IMG/VR virus record: IMGVR_UViG_3300037838_000105
Coordinates: 1-32,954 of that record
Strand: one strand, 5' to 3'
From: a virus
Length of the DNA: 32,954 bases
The notes under the pieces: generated by a model
What the model was told of the DNA's origin: nothing
Seen by the model: the letters and a program-made list of their open reading frames with translations, nothing else
Databases searched by the model: none
Program-made: the position numbers and the translations under genes
In this document: positions 1 through 5,267 of the stretch, in pieces
Position numbering within the stretch: position 1 is the first letter of the stretch
Layout of the letters: every line of letters begins with the position of its first letter

Positions 1-138
1 CTTTCTATGATGTGGTTGGGGTCGGGAGGGCCGGTTCGGCCACCGTGTGAACCTTAGCAACGGCATGTCGAGTTGGAACATTATGAGGTCCTGTCGGTGG
101 GTCCATGTATCGGTGCTTCGCACCTCCGTCTCCGACCG

Positions 139-225
139 CTACTTTCTTCGGATCTGATGCTTGAGATATGCCGCATAGGCCAAGAGGCCCACGATTGCTA
201 TGTAGAACAGTATGCCGGATATCAT
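139..225 (-). CDS. Possible 28-aa single-pass membrane peptide
   Basis: The peptide begins MISGILFYIAIVGLLAYAAY and ends in a basic tail (KHQIRRK), a typical small inner-membrane peptide with the positive end in the cytoplasm. A GGAG lies about 12 bases before the ATG, further away than usual. A longer reading from base 390 exists, but its N-terminal part would cross the repeat region and shows no protein-like character, so the inner ATG is preferred. No function can be assigned. The opposite orientation to the array that follows and the very small size make this a weak call. Confidence 0.33.
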   Translation of the reverse strand: MISGILFYIAIVGLLAYAAYLKHQIRRK

Positions 226-239
226 GTGTGTATTTAACT

Positions 240-505
240 CCGCGGCTGGTAATGTTTGGTAATAGCACAATAGGATGGTGGGCGAGCCAGATCGGAACCG
301 TGGTAAGCGTTGGTAGACCAAACCTAAATCACCTGAGGGTTTCGCACCGCGAGCACGGAATCCGGTAACATTTGGTAGGGCTAGACACATGTCAAACGCT
401 TGGTGGTTTTGGTATGGTCACAGGGGTTGGTAACGATTGGTAAGCCTCCCGCCTTCTGGCTCTGCCCCTGCCGTGTGTGACCTTTACCAAACATTACCAC
501 CGCGG
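240..505. repeat. Iteron-like cluster GGTAA-N3-TTGGTA (five copies)
   Basis: The 14-mer GGTAANNNTTGGTA occurs at 248-261, 302-315, 364-377 and 429-442 on the plus strand and at 485-498 on the minus strand, spaced 54-65 bases apart. Each copy contains two GGT(A) half-sites about one helical turn apart. The outermost copies are both TGT versions and each carries a flanking CCGCGG (240-245 and 500-505), so they form an inverted pair of about 22 bases bracketing the cluster. Degenerate relatives occur near 395-405 and 557-569. Positions 226-601 hold no convincing gene. The arrangement suggests a protein-binding array: an origin, a partition-like site or a transcriptional control region. Confidence 0.75.
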
Positions 506-601
506 CCTAGGACAGGGGATCAAACCAGATGCACCATTCAGAGTTGGACAGTGTAGATGGTAATGGTTGCCGGGCGGGCAGGGTTATAACCGTATAGAAC
601 G

Positions 602-832
602 ATGACGCACAGTGGCACACAGTGGAGAACCGTACTCACACTCAGAAAGGGTCACACGGTGGTGGTCGGTGTCGGAAACGAAAAAGTTTTTCAGAACGGT
701 CACGGTCGCATAGCATTTTATGAGCATGGTGGTAAAACTGGTATGGCAATGGTAAAATACCCGGGGTATAAAAAAAATGCACAGCGGAAATATTACCCCC
801 GCATACCCAGGTTTGACAATCGTGTCGTTTGA
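602..832 (+). CDS. Hypothetical small basic protein (76 aa)
   Basis: Not recognised. The 76-aa product is rich in Gly, Lys, Arg and Tyr, has no membrane segment and contains a GVGNEKVFQNGHGR stretch that could be a beta-hairpin. It is the first gene of the plus-strand small-gene array. There is no Shine-Dalgarno sequence before the ATG; TATAAC (585-590) and TATAGA (593-598) lie just upstream and could be a -10 element, but I see no good -35. Its 3' end contains the promoter of the next gene. It may be an early host-takeover gene, judged only from its position and size. Confidence 0.4.
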   Translation: MTHSGTQWRTVLTLRKGHTVVVGVGNEKVFQNGHGRIAFYEHGGKTGMAMVKYPGYKKNAQRKYYPRIPRFDNRVV

Positions 833-841
833 CCGTATAAT
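813..841 (+). promoter_or_regulatory. Consensus sigma70 promoter, TTGACA-N17-TATAAT
   Basis: TTGACA at 813-818 and TATAAT at 836-841 both match the bacterial housekeeping consensus exactly with an optimal 17-base spacer. The predicted transcription start (about 848) coincides with the ATG at 849, so the transcript would be leaderless. This implies early expression by unmodified host RNA polymerase. Confidence 0.8.
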
Positions 842-848
842 AACCTAC

Positions 849-1031
849 ATGCAATACTACTATGTTCTAGCGTATATGGGTAAACACTGCTATCGTTACT
901 ATGTGCAGTTGGACCCAGAATCTGCTGACATACTTCATGATGTGCTTATTAGCCGGTACGATCTAGTGCAAGTGTGTGCAGTCAAACACTCAGATGTGGA
1001 TCCCGCAATACTGATCGCACCTGCACCTTAA
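849..1031 (+). CDS. Hypothetical small protein (60 aa), probably early
   Basis: Not recognised. The product starts MQYYYVLAYMGKHCYRYYVQ, is Tyr-rich, and has a mixed alpha/beta look with no clear membrane helix. The reading frame is open back to 777, but the perfect promoter at 813-841 and its expected start point favour the ATG at 849. There is no ribosome binding site, consistent with a leaderless message. The next gene starts nine bases after the stop codon. Confidence 0.6.
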   Translation: MQYYYVLAYMGKHCYRYYVQLDPESADILHDVLISRYDLVQVCAVKHSDVDPAILIAPAP

Positions 1032-1039
1032 ATACACGT

Positions 1040-1294
1040 ATGCTTGTGCGTACAGTCATACTATATGCCGTCATGACTGTGTGTGCAGTCGCTTTCCACG
1101 AACACACCTATGCTGTGTGGGAACTGCGGGAAGAACTCCAGATACGTTTCATGAACATGTGGGAGTTGTTGGATCAACTCAAGTACGTCACAGCAGAACA
1201 GCGTGTGATGGTGTATGCGGAGATCGATCACATACGGGCCGAGATCGAACACATCATAGATGAGTTAATACGACTAGATAAAGAACAGCACTAG
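1040..1294 (+). CDS. Small membrane-anchored coiled-coil protein (84 aa)
   Basis: Residues 1-16 (MLVRTVILYAVMTVCAVAF) form a hydrophobic leader or anchor. Residues from about 25 to the end are highly charged with a heptad-like pattern (WELREELQIRFMNMWELLDQL... AEIDHIRAEIEHIIDELIRL), so a long helix or coiled coil is likely, probably in the periplasm or at the membrane face. The frame is open back to 974, but the residues encoded there are Arg/Thr-rich and unlike a protein start, so the ATG at 1040 is chosen. An anchored helical protein fits many phage exclusion or lysis-accessory proteins; no family is recognised. Confidence 0.58.
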   Translation: MLVRTVILYAVMTVCAVAFHEHTYAVWELREELQIRFMNMWELLDQLKYVTAEQRVMVYAEIDHIRAEIEHIIDELIRLDKEQH

Positions 1295-1310
1295 GCACAT
1301 ACATATTTGT

Positions 1311-1538
1311 ATGATCAAGGTCATTGTCATGGTGCTGTGCATCTTTGTTGTTCCCGGCACAGTCATGGGCACCATCAGTAGCATCAGGGCAGGGCAGATT
1401 GACCCACACCGGGTGTACCTCAGATCAAAAATTTTTGCACAGCGGATTTTCAATCCCACGACCCACCGGCATGTGCGTGACCACTGGCAGTACTACCTGT
1501 TGATCGCTGGATTCATACTGGTCGCACTGGGCTATTGA
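1311..1538 (+). CDS. Small two-helix membrane protein (75 aa)
   Basis: Residues 2-20 (IKVIVMVLCIFVVPGTVMG) are an N-terminal hydrophobic segment and residues 60-75 (WQYYLLIAGFILVALGY) a second one, separated by a basic, Arg-rich stretch. The protein ends directly at the end of the second helix. It is spaced 16 bases after the previous gene in the same direction. It has no Shine-Dalgarno sequence. The function is unknown; a holin-like or host-membrane role is possible but not supported by any motif. Confidence 0.58.
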   Translation: MIKVIVMVLCIFVVPGTVMGTISSIRAGQIDPHRVYLRSKIFAQRIFNPTTHRHVRDHWQYYLLIAGFILVALGY

Positions 1539-1541
1539 TCC

Positions 1542-1550
1542 TGCTATAAT
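1542..1550 (+). promoter_or_regulatory. Extended -10 promoter, TGC-TATAAT
   Basis: TATAAT at 1545-1550 is preceded by TGC (1542-1544), an extended -10 element that can work without a -35 box; none is visible. It lies just after the stop of the previous gene and 17 bases before the ATG at 1568, so it could drive genes from 1568 onward. Confidence 0.5.
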
Positions 1551-1567
1551 CACACAGTATCGGATAC

Positions 1568-1624
1568 ATGGCAACTATGGGTGATCGGAAGCGAGAGTGG
1601 AAGTCACCCAACGCCATCGCATAG
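1568..1624 (+). CDS. Possible 18-aa peptide
   Basis: An 18-codon frame (MATMGDRKREWKSPNAIA) follows the extended -10 promoter. It has no ribosome binding site and no recognisable feature apart from its charge. It could equally be untranslated leader of the 1702 gene. Listed only because it lies between a credible promoter and the next gene; positions 1625-1701 hold nothing else I can identify. Confidence 0.2.
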   Translation: MATMGDRKREWKSPNAIA

Positions 1625-1701
1625 CACCTATGCATCATTAACACTACAGTTTTGACCTGCAACATGATAAAATAGTGTAAAACAAAGGAACAATCCAACA
1701 C

Positions 1702-1887
1702 ATGATATACACAGACCAAGAGCACGAATGGTTGAGCAAACCGGCAAAGAAGAAGAGGGTCAGCAACCAGACAGCGGACGGATCAGCACCCCAAGAGCAA
1801 GATGACAGATTGTGGCAACGATGCTGGGGCATACAGACAACCATAGAAGTGGACGGCAAGAAGTACATAGTGCCCATACAACTGTAA
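1702..1887 (+). CDS. Hypothetical small hydrophilic protein (61 aa)
   Basis: Not recognised. The N-terminal half is charged and rich in Lys and Gln (WLSKPAKKKRVSNQT), and the C-terminal half reads like a short beta-rich domain (CWGIQTTIEVDGKKYIVPIQL). An AAGGA sequence about 12 bases before the ATG may serve as a ribosome binding site. It is soluble and probably cytoplasmic. Its place in the small-gene array suggests an early accessory role. Confidence 0.55.
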   Translation: MIYTDQEHEWLSKPAKKKRVSNQTADGSAPQEQDDRLWQRCWGIQTTIEVDGKKYIVPIQL

Positions 1888-1915
1888 TGGAATACACGGA
1901 GAGGCACATCATATA

Positions 1916-2017
1916 ATGTCAGAGCAACAGAAGTACAATCTGGTGGAACGGTACAGGTTGGACACATGGGCGTTCGTGGCGTTCTTCGCGATCATGGGCC
2001 TGGTCACGCACCTGTAA
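1916..2017 (+). CDS. Small membrane peptide (33 aa)
   Basis: The 33-aa product has a charged N-terminal half (MSEQQKYNLVERYRLDT) and a single hydrophobic helix (WAFVAFFAIMGLVTHL) ending at the C-terminus. A purine-rich GGAGAGG lies about 12 bases before the ATG. It sits 28 bases after the previous stop in the same direction. Codon use (GTG, CTG, TTC, ACG) matches the neighbouring real genes, which supports translation. No function can be assigned. Confidence 0.48.
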   Translation: MSEQQKYNLVERYRLDTWAFVAFFAIMGLVTHL

Positions 2018-2036
2018 TAATACCACATATAAAAGG

Positions 2037-2065
2037 TTGACCCGGACACAGTTATAGTGTATTAT
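2037..2065 (+). promoter_or_regulatory. Sigma70-type promoter of clpP, TTGACC-N17-TATTAT
   Basis: TTGACC (2037-2042) and TATTAT (2060-2065) are separated by 17 bases. An inverted repeat GTTATA-N6-TATAAC (2051-2068) overlaps the -10 box and could be an operator. The ATG of clpP lies nine bases after the -10, and there is no Shine-Dalgarno sequence, so translation would be leaderless or nearly so. Confidence 0.65.
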
Positions 2066-2073
2066 AACTGCAT

Positions 2074-2673
2074 ATGCCACTTACACCAATAGTGATAGAA
2101 CAGACATCCAAAGGTGAGAGAAGTTACGATATTTTCAGTAGACTTCTAAAGGACAGGATAATCATGTTGGAAGGACCGATAGAGGAACACACCGCATCAG
2201 TGCTGTGTGCTCAACTGTTATTCTTGGAGTCACAAGATGCCCAGAAGGATATAACCCTTTATATCAATTCGCCGGGCGGACTGGTAACGGCAGGCATGGC
2301 GATATACGACACCATGCAGTATGTGAGATCAGACATACAAACGATAGTGGTGGGCCAGGCTTGTAGTATGGGCTCACTCCTAGCAAGTGCGGGTACAAAG
2401 GGCAAGCGGATGATGTTGCCACACGCAAGACACATGATACACCAACCACTGGGCGGGGCGAGTGGACAGGCCACTGATGTTGAGATCAGGGCAAACGAAT
2501 TACTGCGTTGGAAGAAAGAACTAACAGAGATATACGAGAAGACGACGGGCCAACCCTTACAGAAGTTGAAGGATGACATGGAACGAGACAAGTTCATGAA
2601 TGCCGATGAGGCAGTTGCATACGGACTTGTGGACAAGATAGTAACCAGCAGGGAACAGGACAACCAGGAGTAA
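2074..2673 (+). CDS. clpP: ATP-dependent Clp protease proteolytic subunit
   Basis: A full-length ClpP serine peptidase of 199 aa (bacterial forms are about 200). The catalytic triad is visible: Ser98 in GQACSMGS, His123 in HMIHQPLGG and Asp172 in MERDKFM. The oxyanion and handle-helix regions ([18 protein letters not shown], residues 64-81) are intact. ClpP forms a double heptameric barrel and depends on a Clp ATPase (ClpX or ClpA), which the phage does not encode here, so it would have to work with host ATPases, possibly as mixed barrels. It heads a plus-strand operon that leads into the bL33 gene. ClpP homologues are known from marine phages; no propeptide is evident. Confidence 0.97.
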   Translation: MPLTPIVIEQTSKGERSYDIFSRLLKDRIIMLEGPIEEHTASVLCAQLLFLESQDAQKDITLYINSPGGLVTAGMAIYDTMQYVRSDIQTIVVGQACSMGSLLASAGTKGKRMMLPHARHMIHQPLGGASGQATDVEIRANELLRWKKELTEIYEKTTGQPLQKLKDDMERDKFMNADEAVAYGLVDKIVTSREQDNQE

Positions 2674-2674
2674 C

Positions 2675-2887
2675 ATGACAGATGATAGATCAGAAGACAA
2701 GAGTTACGAGAACGAGTCCACGAGAGACACAACACCAATGGTTCAGATCACCTTGAAGGAATACGACAAGATGAAAGAAAGATCCAAATACATCACAGAC
2801 AGGGATCTGATCGGCTGTATCGACAAGATAGAAGAGCTTGTCAGGGCATTGAGAAAACACATAGTCAGAACTGATATCGATAATTAA
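2675..2887 (+). CDS. Hypothetical charged small protein (70 aa)
   Basis: Not recognised. It begins one base after the clpP stop with a good ribosome binding site (CAGGAG, four bases before the ATG), so it is translationally linked to clpP. The first 20 residues are Asp/Glu/Ser/Thr-rich and probably disordered; residues 22-70 (VQITLKEYDKMKERSKYITDRDLIGCIDKIEELVRALRKHI) form a charged helical region that may be a coiled coil. The tight link to clpP makes an adaptor or substrate-delivery role imaginable, but no motif supports this. Confidence 0.72.
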   Translation: MTDDRSEDKSYENESTRDTTPMVQITLKEYDKMKERSKYITDRDLIGCIDKIEELVRALRKHIVRTDIDN

Positions 2888-2891
2888 CAGT

Positions 2892-3008
2892 ATGTTTTAC
2901 ATCTGGCACACACTGATAATCGCCACGTTCATAGCAGTGGCATACTACATGGGATACCATCATGGCGGCAAAAAAGCCAAAGTCAAAGAAACCATACGTA
3001 AAAGTTAG
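2892..3008 (+). CDS. Small membrane protein overlapping the bL33 gene (38 aa)
   Basis: The product is MFYIWHTLIIATFIAVAYYM followed by a basic tail GYHHGGKKAKVKETIRKS: one transmembrane helix with a positively charged cytoplasmic end. It starts four bases after the previous stop. Its last 47 bases overlap the first codons of the bL33 gene in another frame, so both proteins take a Lys-rich stretch from the same DNA. No family is recognised; the helix and charge pattern are convincing as a real membrane peptide. Confidence 0.55.
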   Translation: MFYIWHTLIIATFIAVAYYMGYHHGGKKAKVKETIRKS

Positions 3009-3177
3009 ACTGGTACCAGAGGATTCCAAGATGAAGGATCACGGTTACTACTACTACGCGATGAAACCTGGCAAGGGCGAGAAGCAGAACCAGAAACTGC
3101 GAATGCGTAAGTTCGACCCCATAACACAGAAACACATATGGTGGGTTGAGAAGAAACTGCCACCACATTCCAAATAG
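2962..3177 (+). CDS. rpmG: Ribosomal protein bL33 homologue (phage-encoded)
   Basis: The 71-aa product aligns by eye with bacterial ribosomal protein L33 (about 50-55 aa): KVRLVPEDS... corresponds to the IRLVSSAGTG strand, GYYYYAMKPGKGEKQNQKLRMRKFDP to FYTTTKNKRTxPEKLELKKFDP, and KHIWWVEKKL to the KHVxYKEAKIK end. Compared with host forms it has an N-terminal Lys-rich extension, a short insert before the Tyr-rich strand and a C-terminal PPHSK tail. bL33 sits near the E site of the large subunit, and the phage copy may replace the host one. No zinc-binding cysteine pairs are present. The ATG at 2962 lies inside the preceding gene. The 3' end is duplicated at 5400-5462. Confidence 0.78.
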   Translation: MAAKKPKSKKPYVKVRLVPEDSKMKDHGYYYYAMKPGKGEKQNQKLRMRKFDPITQKHIWWVEKKLPPHSK

Positions 3178-3201
3178 TCATAATCACACAACCATAAGTA
3201 C

Positions 3202-3230
3202 TTGCGAATAATAACTATTCGCAATACAAT
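3202..3230 (+). promoter_or_regulatory. Promoter with inverted-repeat operator
   Basis: TTGCGA (3202-3207) and TACAAT (3225-3230) are 17 bases apart and form a plausible sigma70 promoter. A perfect 9-base inverted repeat (TTGCGAATA, five-base loop, TATTCGCAA; 3202-3224) fills exactly the -35 box and spacer, as repressor operators often do. The ATG of the next gene is only six bases after the -10 box. Confidence 0.6.
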
Positions 3231-3235
3231 AAACT

Positions 3236-3421
3236 ATGACAGAATTAATAAAAAAAATCGGAAGTTATCACGCAAGGTTCTTTGCATTTGTATCTATGAA
3301 AGCAAAAACATCTAAGATGTGGGCAATACTATTAACGTTAGCTGTTCTATATGAGATCGTAGAACACACGGTATGGCCTATACTAGTACCTTACCTAGCA
3401 TATCAACACTGGTTTAACTAA
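3236..3421 (+). CDS. Small membrane protein (61 aa)
   Basis: The N-terminal 25 residues are amphipathic and basic (MTELIKKIGSYHARFFAFVSMKAKTSK), followed by a hydrophobic segment WAILLTLAVLYEIVEH and a second moderately hydrophobic stretch TVWPILVPYLAYQHW. It is probably an inner-membrane protein. The gene is clearly more AT-rich than those upstream (TTA, ATA, AAA codons), which matches the proposal that a new cassette begins after 3177. It ends four bases before the stop of the convergent isocitrate lyase gene. The function is unknown. Confidence 0.65.
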   Translation: MTELIKKIGSYHARFFAFVSMKAKTSKMWAILLTLAVLYEIVEHTVWPILVPYLAYQHWFN

Positions 3422-3424
3422 AAT

Positions 3425-4669
3425 TTAATTAAATTGCTCTTCTTCTGTAGAACCTTCTAGAGCACTCAACGTATTACTTCCTGTAACAACTTTTGCTATC
3501 TCATCGAAGTATCCTGCACCCACTTCTCTCTGGTGCTTAACTGCTGTGAATCCATCGGCTTGTGACACAAACTCTTTCTGCTGTAGTTCAACGAACGCGG
3601 TCATGCCAGTCTCTTTGTATTTTTTAGACAGATCAAACATGCTATGGTTCAGCGAATGAAATCCTGCAAGTGTGATAAATTGAAACTTACAACCAATCTC
3701 TCCTAGCTCATCTTTGAAACTTCTTATTTGTGTGTCTGTTAGTTTAGCCTTCCAGTTAAATGACGGAGAACAGTTGTAAGCGAACATCTTGTTTGGAAAC
3801 TTCTTACGCACTTCTGTACAGAACTCTTTAGCTTCACCGATGTCTGGGTTACCTGTCTCCATCCATATTAGATCACAGTACGGTGCATACGCAAGTCCAC
3901 GTGCAATGGCCTGTTCCATACCAGCATTGGTCCTGTAGAACCCTTCTGCTGTACGTTCACCAGTTATGAATTTTTTATCTATATCGTCATGGTCGCTGGT
4001 AATCAAGTTACCCGCAAGTGAATCTGTCCTTGCTATAATAACAGTTGGTACACCCATCGTGTCCGCGGCCAGTCTTGCCGCTATCAGTTTCTGGACCATC
4101 TCAGAAGTCGGAACTAAAACCTTACCACCCATGTGTCCGCATTTCTTTGCAGATGACAGTTGATCCTCGAGGTGTATACCTGCCGCACCTTCCCTGATCA
4201 TGTGTTTGAATAATTCGTGTGTGTTCAGCACCCCACCGAACCCTGATTCGGCATCCGCGACTATTGGTAAGAAATAATCTGTGTCTCCTGTGCCCTCCAT
4301 TGTCTGTATCTGGTCTGCACGTATGAATGTGTTGTTGATCTTCTTGATAACGTTTGGTACGCTTTCGGTGTTGTACAACGACTGATCGGGATACATCTCA
4401 TCTGACGAGTTCGCATCTGCCGCCACTTGCCATCCAGAAAGATACACTGCATCTAGTCCGGCCTTGGCCTGTTGTAGTGCTTGGTTACCTGTGAGGGCAC
4501 CCAAGGCACTCACGTAAGGTAAGTTGTTTAACTTATCCCATAGTTTATTAGAGCCGTCCTCGGCCAGAGTGTACTTGATGTTTGCGGTACCGCTCAACCT
4601 CTTTACGTCCTCTTGCGAGTAAGGTCTAACAACGCCGTCCCATCTGTCGGAGTTCCAATCTATTGACAT
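3425..4669 (-). CDS. aceA: Isocitrate lyase
   Basis: A complete isocitrate lyase of 414 aa (E. coli AceA is 434). It cleaves isocitrate to glyoxylate and succinate, the first step of the glyoxylate bypass. Visible signature: KKCGHMGGK with catalytic Cys177, the metal-site stretches VADAESGFGG (137-146) and GIHLEDQ (164-170), ARTDS (213-217), WMETGNPD (269-276), NCSPSFNW (299-306) and TLAGFH (333-338). Nothing essential seems missing, so the enzyme is probably active. No malate synthase is present in the window. It follows a 54-aa gene by 11 bases and shares that gene's control region. There is no Shine-Dalgarno sequence before the ATG. In a phage this is an auxiliary metabolic gene that would redirect host carbon flow. 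Confidence 0.97.
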   Translation of the reverse strand: MSIDWNSDRWDGVVRPYSQEDVKRLSGTANIKYTLAEDGSNKLWDKLNNLPYVSALGALTGNQALQQAKAGLDAVYLSGWQVAADANSSDEMYPDQSLYNTESVPNVIKKINNTFIRADQIQTMEGTGDTDYFLPIVADAESGFGGVLNTHELFKHMIREGAAGIHLEDQLSSAKKCGHMGGKVLVPTSEMVQKLIAARLAADTMGVPTVIIARTDSLAGNLITSDHDDIDKKFITGERTAEGFYRTNAGMEQAIARGLAYAPYCDLIWMETGNPDIGEAKEFCTEVRKKFPNKMFAYNCSPSFNWKAKLTDTQIRSFKDELGEIGCKFQFITLAGFHSLNHSMFDLSKKYKETGMTAFVELQQKEFVSQADGFTAVKHQREVGAGYFDEIAKVVTGSNTLSALEGSTEEEQFN

Positions 4670-4680
4670 GTACGTATATA

Positions 4681-4845
4681 TTAACTTGTTTGGTGTACTG
4701 TCTCTGATATGGTCTCTATCGTGGGAGTGCTATTTACAGTCACGACTTCTAGCATCTCAGGTGTTTCATCCCAACAGCAGTCGTCACGAGAAACACATTT
4801 GCTTTCAACATAGACCTTCTTGGTCTTTTTCTTGTCTTCGTACAT
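4681..4845 (-). CDS. Hypothetical Cys-containing small protein (54 aa)
   Basis: Not recognised. The sequence starts MYEDKKKTKKVYVESKCVSR and continues DDCCWDETPEMLEVV, giving three cysteines within nine residues and a Thr/Ser-rich acidic tail. AAAGGA lies nine bases before the ATG, a good ribosome binding site. It is the first gene of the leftward isocitrate lyase transcript, 11 bases before aceA, so it may be co-regulated with it. The cysteines could bind a metal, but the spacing matches no family I know. Confidence 0.62.
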   Translation of the reverse strand: MYEDKKKTKKVYVESKCVSRDDCCWDETPEMLEVVTVNSTPTIETISETVHQTS

Positions 4846-4857
4846 TGTATTGTTTCC

Positions 4858-5018
4858 TTTTGTAAATTAATGTTTGTAAATTTACTTATAGTAAACATAT
4901 ACACAAAACCACGGAAAATCAAGTCATACGTTGTAAACGGAGTAAATTTTTTGTAAATTTAAATTTACAAGATTTACAAATAGCAAACTATAATTTACAC
5001 GCTTCTGTTGTAAATATT
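4858..5018. promoter_or_regulatory. Divergent control region rich in TTGTAAA/TTTACAA palindromes
   Basis: This very AT-rich gap separates the leftward aceA transcript from the rightward gene at 5022. It holds at least seven TTGTAAA or TTTACA(A) half-sites, including a perfect 20-base palindrome at 4951-4970 (TTGTAAATTT followed by its reverse complement) and a 10-base one at 4876-4885 (GTAAATTTAC). TATAAT at 4989-4994 suits the rightward gene, and TATAAG on the minus strand (4890-4885) suits the aceA side. Two more TTTACAA copies lie at 6234-6250. The pattern indicates a dimeric regulator binding several operators. Confidence 0.65.
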
Positions 5019-5021
5019 TTT

Positions 5022-5267
5022 ATGTACACACTTGAAAAACGCAAGATGATCTACATCATCAGCAGGAAGCCTACATGGTATCACACGCACTGCCTGACAC
5101 CAAACAATAAATTACCATTATGGTATGACCCAACGTGGGTGATAGGTGACTGTGACCTGTGTGCCATGTCTATCATGAATCAGGATTGGTGGAACGGTTG
5201 TTCGTACAACACGTCACAGAAGAAATTCTACGACGAGATAGATCAAGCACTTAAACTTTGGAAATGA
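5022..5267 (+). CDS. Hypothetical Trp/Cys-rich protein (81 aa)
   Basis: Not recognised. The product is rich in Trp, Tyr and Cys (KPTWYHTHCLTP, YDPTWVIGDCDLCAMSIMNQDWWNGCSYN) and ends in a helical stretch FYDEIDQALKLWK. CDLC with the nearby CLTP cysteine and histidines could form a small metal site. A second start is possible at the internal Met of KRKMIYIIS. It is transcribed away from aceA from the shared palindromic region and ends directly next to the stop of the following minus-strand gene. Confidence 0.62.
   Translation: MYTLEKRKMIYIISRKPTWYHTHCLTPNNKLPLWYDPTWVIGDCDLCAMSIMNQDWWNGCSYNTSQKKFYDEIDQALKLWK

Noticed and set aside
248-498. CRISPR array at the GGTAA repeats
   Set aside because: Repeats are only 14 bases with variable centres, one is inverted, and no cas genes occur.
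777-1031. Longer start for the 849 gene
   Set aside because: The extra N-terminus would include the consensus promoter 813-841, whose start point is at the later ATG.
974-1294. Longer start for the 1040 gene
   Set aside because: The added 22 residues are Arg/Thr/Cys-rich, overlap the previous gene and hide the obvious hydrophobic leader starting at 1040.
1644-1967. 107-aa minus-strand frame across the small-gene array
   Set aside because: It is Cys/Ser-rich and opposite two plus-strand genes with better codon use and start signals.
2259-2738. 159-aa minus-strand frame opposite clpP
   Set aside because: It is entirely antisense to a protein with an intact catalytic triad and is Ser/Cys-rich, as expected of a shadow frame.
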